A stretch of DNA of 14,377 nt from JBBCJM01 sp037190175 (GTDB lineage Bacteria > Pseudomonadota > Alphaproteobacteria > Rhodobacterales > Rhodobacteraceae). Below are positions 11,826 through 14,377 of the stretch, piece after piece. The stretch is from the NCBI GenBank assembly GCA_037190175.1, contig JBBCJM010000083.1, positions 1 through 14,377 on the forward strand. Reading direction: 5' to 3'. The notes beneath the pieces are model-generated. The model did no database searches. It had not been told where the DNA came from and saw only the letters and a list, made by a program, of their open reading frames with translations. Both the position numbers and the translations under genes were made by a program. Every line of letters starts with the position of its first letter. The first letter of the stretch is position 1.

Positions 11826-13550
11826 ATGAGCCAGCCCGGCCCCTTCCTGCGCCTCTGGCGCGGCTATCTGCGCCCGCACCGCTGGCTGATGGCGGCGGGG
11901 TTCCTGATCATGGCGGTGGAGGGGGCCACGCTGGGCGCGCTCAGCTACCTCCTGAAGCCGCTGTTCGACCAGGCGCTGTCGCAGGGCGGGGGGGCGCTGA
12001 TCTGGGTGGGCGGCGCGATCATGGCGCTGTTCCTCTTGCGCGCGCTGACCTCGATCCTGTCCAAGACCCTGCTGACGGTGATCGCGCAGCGCACCTCGAC
12101 CGCGATGCAGGTGGACCTGATGCGCCATATCCTGACGCTGGACCAGGGCTTCTTCCAGACCAACCCGCCCGGCGCGCTGATCGAGCGGGTGCAGGGCGAC
12201 ACCGCCGCGGTGCAGGGGGTCTGGACCACCTTCATCACCGGGGTGGGGCGCGACGTGGTGGCGCTGGTGGGCCTGCTGGGCGTGGCGCTGTGGATCGACC
12301 CGGTGTGGACGGTGGCCGCGCTGGTGGGCGCGCCGCTCCTGATCCTGCCCACGCTGGCCGTGCAACGCTACATCCGCCGCAAGACCGGCGCCATGCGCAA
12401 CGAGGCGCAGGCCCGCGCCACGAGGCTGGACGAGGTGTTCCACGGCATCGAGGCGGTGAAGCTGAACCGGATGGAAGCCTACCAGACCGCTCGTTTCGCC
12501 GAGATCGTCGGCCGCATCCGGCGGGCCGAGGTGCGCATGGCCGCGGGCCGCGCCACCATCCCGGCGATGATCGACGTGGTGACCGGGATCGGCTTCCTGC
12601 TGGTGCTGCTGCTGGCGGGGCCGCAGATCGAATCCGGGCAGCGCACCATCGGCGACTTCATGGCCTTCTTCTCGGCCATGACGCTGACCTTCCAGCCCCT
12701 GCGGCGGCTGGGCGACATGTCGGGCTTCTGGCAGGTGGCGGTGGTCTCGCTGCAACGGCTGTTCGCGGTCTTCGACACCGCCCCGGCCGCCCGGGCGCCC
12801 GCCACCGCGCGGCTGGCCACCGGCGCCCCGGGGGTGGAGTTCCGCGACGTGCATTTCGCCTATCCCGGCGCCGGCCCGGCGCTGAACGGGCTTTCCTTCG
12901 TGGCCGAGCCCGGGCGGATGACCGCGCTGGTCGGCCCCTCGGGCGCCGGCAAGACCACGGTCTTCTCGCTGCTGGCCGGGCTGCAGGTGCCGACCTCGGG
13001 ACAGGTGCTGATCGGCGGGGTGGATGCGGCCGAACTGTCGCTCGACGACCTGCGCGCCGCCTTCGCGGTGGTGACGCAGAGCGTCGCGCTGTTCGACGAG
13101 ACGATCCGCGACAACCTGACGCTGGGCCGCGCCATTCCCGACGAGCGGCTGGCCGCCGCGCTGGCGGCCTCGGACGCCGCGGCGTTCCTGGCCGCGCATC
13201 CGCTGGGGCTGGACGCCCCCGCCGGCCCGCGCGGCTCGGCGCTCTCGGGCGGGCAGCGGCAGCGGGTAGCGATCGCGCGCGCGCTGCTGCACGAGGCGCC
13301 GGTGCTCTTGCTGGACGAGGCGACCTCGGCGCTGGACGCCGCGACGGAACAGGCGGTCGCCGCCTCGCTGCGCCGGCTGGGCGAGGGGCGCACCACGCTG
13401 GTGATCGCCCATCGGCTGGCCACGGTGCGCGATGCCGACCGCATCGTGGTGATGGACCGCGGCCGGGCCATCGACAGCGGCACGCACGAGGAACTGCTGG
13501 CGCGCGGCGGGCTTTATGCCGAGCTCTGCCGGCTGCAACTGACGGGCTGA
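11826..13550 (+). CDS. MsbA-type ABC exporter (fused transmembrane and ATPase domains)
   Basis: A 574-residue half-transporter that dimerizes. The N-terminal transmembrane domain (about 1-310) has six predicted segments, including GFLIMAVEGATLGALSYLL (22-40) and, at about 255-275, GIGFLLVLLLAG. The ATPase domain (about 335-570) has Walker A GPSGAGKTT (370-378), signature LSGGQRQR (473-480), Walker B VLLLDEATSALD (493-504, Asp497, Glu498) and switch His529 (VIAHRL). Length and domain order fit MsbA, the lipid A flippase, but heme, peptide or drug exporters look alike. Start: ATG 11826, 66 bp after the AraC gene. There is no visible Shine-Dalgarno, so initiation may be leaderless. ygfZ follows 10 bp downstream, in one operon. 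Confidence 0.88.
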   Translation: MSQPGPFLRLWRGYLRPHRWLMAAGFLIMAVEGATLGALSYLLKPLFDQALSQGGGALIWVGGAIMALFLLRALTSILSKTLLTVIAQRTSTAMQVDLMRHILTLDQGFFQTNPPGALIERVQGDTAAVQGVWTTFITGVGRDVVALVGLLGVALWIDPVWTVAALVGAPLLILPTLAVQRYIRRKTGAMRNEAQARATRLDEVFHGIEAVKLNRMEAYQTARFAEIVGRIRRAEVRMAAGRATIPAMIDVVTGIGFLLVLLLAGPQIESGQRTIGDFMAFFSAMTLTFQPLRRLGDMSGFWQVAVVSLQRLFAVFDTAPAARAPATARLATGAPGVEFRDVHFAYPGAGPALNGLSFVAEPGRMTALVGPSGAGKTTVFSLLAGLQVPTSGQVLIGGVDAAELSLDDLRAAFAVVTQSVALFDETIRDNLTLGRAIPDERLAAALAASDAAAFLAAHPLGLDAPAGPRGSALSGGQRQRVAIARALLHEAPVLLLDEATSALDAATEQAVAASLRRLGEGRTTLVIAHRLATVRDADRIVVMDRGRAIDSGTHEELLARGGLYAELCRLQLTG

Positions 13551-13560
13551 GGAGGCGACC

Positions 13561-14301
13561 ATGACCACCCGCCGCATCGTCGCCATCGAGGGCAAGGACG
13601 CGCTGCCCTTCCTGCAGAACCTCGTCACCAACGACCTGCTGCCGCTGGGCCGCGGGCCGGGGCTGGTCTGGACCGCGCTGCTGACCCCGCAGGGCAAGTA
13701 CCTGGCCGATTTCTTCGTGGCCCGGGTGGGGGACGCCCTGCTGCTGGACCTGCCCGGGGCGCTGGCGGACGGCGTGCTGCGGCGGCTGGCGATGTACCGC
13801 CTGCGCGCGGATGTACGCTTTGCCGAAAGCGGGCTGTCGGTGACGCGCGGGCTGGGCGAACTGCCATCCGGCGCCCTGCCCGACCCCCGCCACCCGGCGC
13901 TGGGCTGGCGGCATTACGGCGAGGCCCTGCCCGAGACGCCGGTGGACTGGGACGCGATCCGGGTCGAGCACCTGATCCCCGAGACCGGGGCCGAGTTGAT
14001 CCCCGACGAGACCTATATCCTGGAGACCGGCTTCGAGCGGCTGCACGGGGTGGATTTCCGCAAGGGCTGCTACGTGGGCCAGGAAGTCACCGCGCGGATG
14101 AAGCACAAGACCGAGCTGCGCAAGGGCCTGACCCGGGTGCGGGTGGCCGGCCCGGCCGGGCCCGGCACGCCCATCCTGCGCGAGGGGCGCGAGGTGGGCA
14201 CCCTGCGCACCCGTTCCGGCGACCGCGCGCTGGCCTGGGTGCGGTTCGACCGGCTGGGGCCGGGGATGACGGCGGGCGAGGCGGCGGTGGAGCCGGACTG
14301 A
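13561..14301 (+). CDS. ygfZ: Folate-binding Fe-S cluster protein YgfZ
   Basis: YgfZ (COG0354, related to mitochondrial IBA57/Caf17 and the aminomethyltransferase GcvT) helps assemble or repair Fe-S clusters in certain enzymes. The 246-residue product shows the family hallmark KGCYVGQE (168-175, with Cys170), preceded by LETGFERLHGVDF, and an N-terminal part with LQNLVTNDL (18-26) and LLTPQGKYLADFF (40-52). It is shorter than E. coli YgfZ (about 325 aa) but within the range of alphaproteobacterial homologues. The Shine-Dalgarno GGAGG (13551-13555) sits in the 10-bp gap after the exporter gene, indicating co-transcription and likely coupling. The last 76 bases of the window show no gene. Confidence 0.9.
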   Translation: MTTRRIVAIEGKDALPFLQNLVTNDLLPLGRGPGLVWTALLTPQGKYLADFFVARVGDALLLDLPGALADGVLRRLAMYRLRADVRFAESGLSVTRGLGELPSGALPDPRHPALGWRHYGEALPETPVDWDAIRVEHLIPETGAELIPDETYILETGFERLHGVDFRKGCYVGQEVTARMKHKTELRKGLTRVRVAGPAGPGTPILREGREVGTLRTRSGDRALAWVRFDRLGPGMTAGEAAVEPD

Positions 14302-14377
14302 CCGCGCACCGGACCGCTCATCGCTCCCTGTCGGGCGCGCGTCGCGGGCGGTTCCCGGCGAGGCGCGACCGCGAGGG

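Noticed and set aside
10808..13564. Plus-strand open frame of about 918 codons spanning the AraC and ABC exporter genes
   Set aside because: It is out of frame with both genes, which have full sets of diagnostic motifs; its own translation is Arg/Gly/Ala-rich without motifs.
14302..14377. Loose inverted repeat GTCGCG (14341) / CGCGAC (14364) after ygfZ as a terminator
   Set aside because: Six-base G/C arms with a 17-nt loop and no T-run are expected by chance in this composition.

Overview
This GC-rich window (GC bias strong enough that long antisense frames stay open) reads as a chromosomal segment of an alphaproteobacterium of the order Rhodobacterales (Paracoccaceae/Rhodobacteraceae). The evidence is the rplM-rpsI pair next to an SseB-type gene, a small protein of the kind often labelled 'antifreeze protein' in roseobacters, a DUF1127 protein, and G/C-hairpin intergenic elements ending in a GGGATAYTT tail. 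The genus cannot be fixed from sequence alone. No rRNA, tRNA, CRISPR array, transposase or prophage gene was seen. All assignments come from reading motifs; no search was run.

Layout. (1) 1-2012, minus strand: a G/C hairpin element, a rho-independent terminator, rpsI, rplM with a good promoter and a palindrome upstream, then an SseB-domain gene. (2) 2135-3379, plus: a membrane protein that aligns with the Na+/H+ antiporter NhaA along its length but lacks the ion-binding aspartates and the TM10 lysine. (3) 3531-5874, plus: an overlapping pair, a KpsT-like capsule-export ATPase and a KpsE-like polysaccharide co-polymerase, with no permease gene beside them. (4) 5875-6104: a cluster of G/C hairpins related to the element at the left edge. 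(5) 6105-7954, plus: a phasin-like small helical protein, a secreted protein with two cysteines, a DUF1127 protein and a urease accessory gene (ureE) with no urease genes nearby. (6) 7955-9520, minus: a compact cassette of two VOC/PhnB-like proteins and a TetR regulator, read from one promoter whose -35/-10 spacer contains a 14-bp inverted repeat, the probable TetR operator. (7) 9576-11759: an imperfect 18-bp inverted repeat, then pobA (4-hydroxybenzoate hydroxylase, minus) divergent from its likely AraC-type activator (plus). (8) 11826-14301, plus: an MsbA-type ABC exporter and ygfZ, 10 bp apart.

How the genes work together: rplM-rpsI is a ribosomal operon. kpsT-kpsE are the energizing and periplasm-spanning parts of a surface-polysaccharide exporter whose other parts must lie elsewhere. 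The VOC-VOC-TetR set looks like a self-regulated response cassette, and the pobA-regulator pair is a substrate-induced catabolic switch feeding the protocatechuate branch. The items most worth following up are the NhaA-fold protein stripped of its transport residues, the operator embedded in the VOC promoter, the dispersed hairpin element, and the orphan ureE and kpsTE genes.
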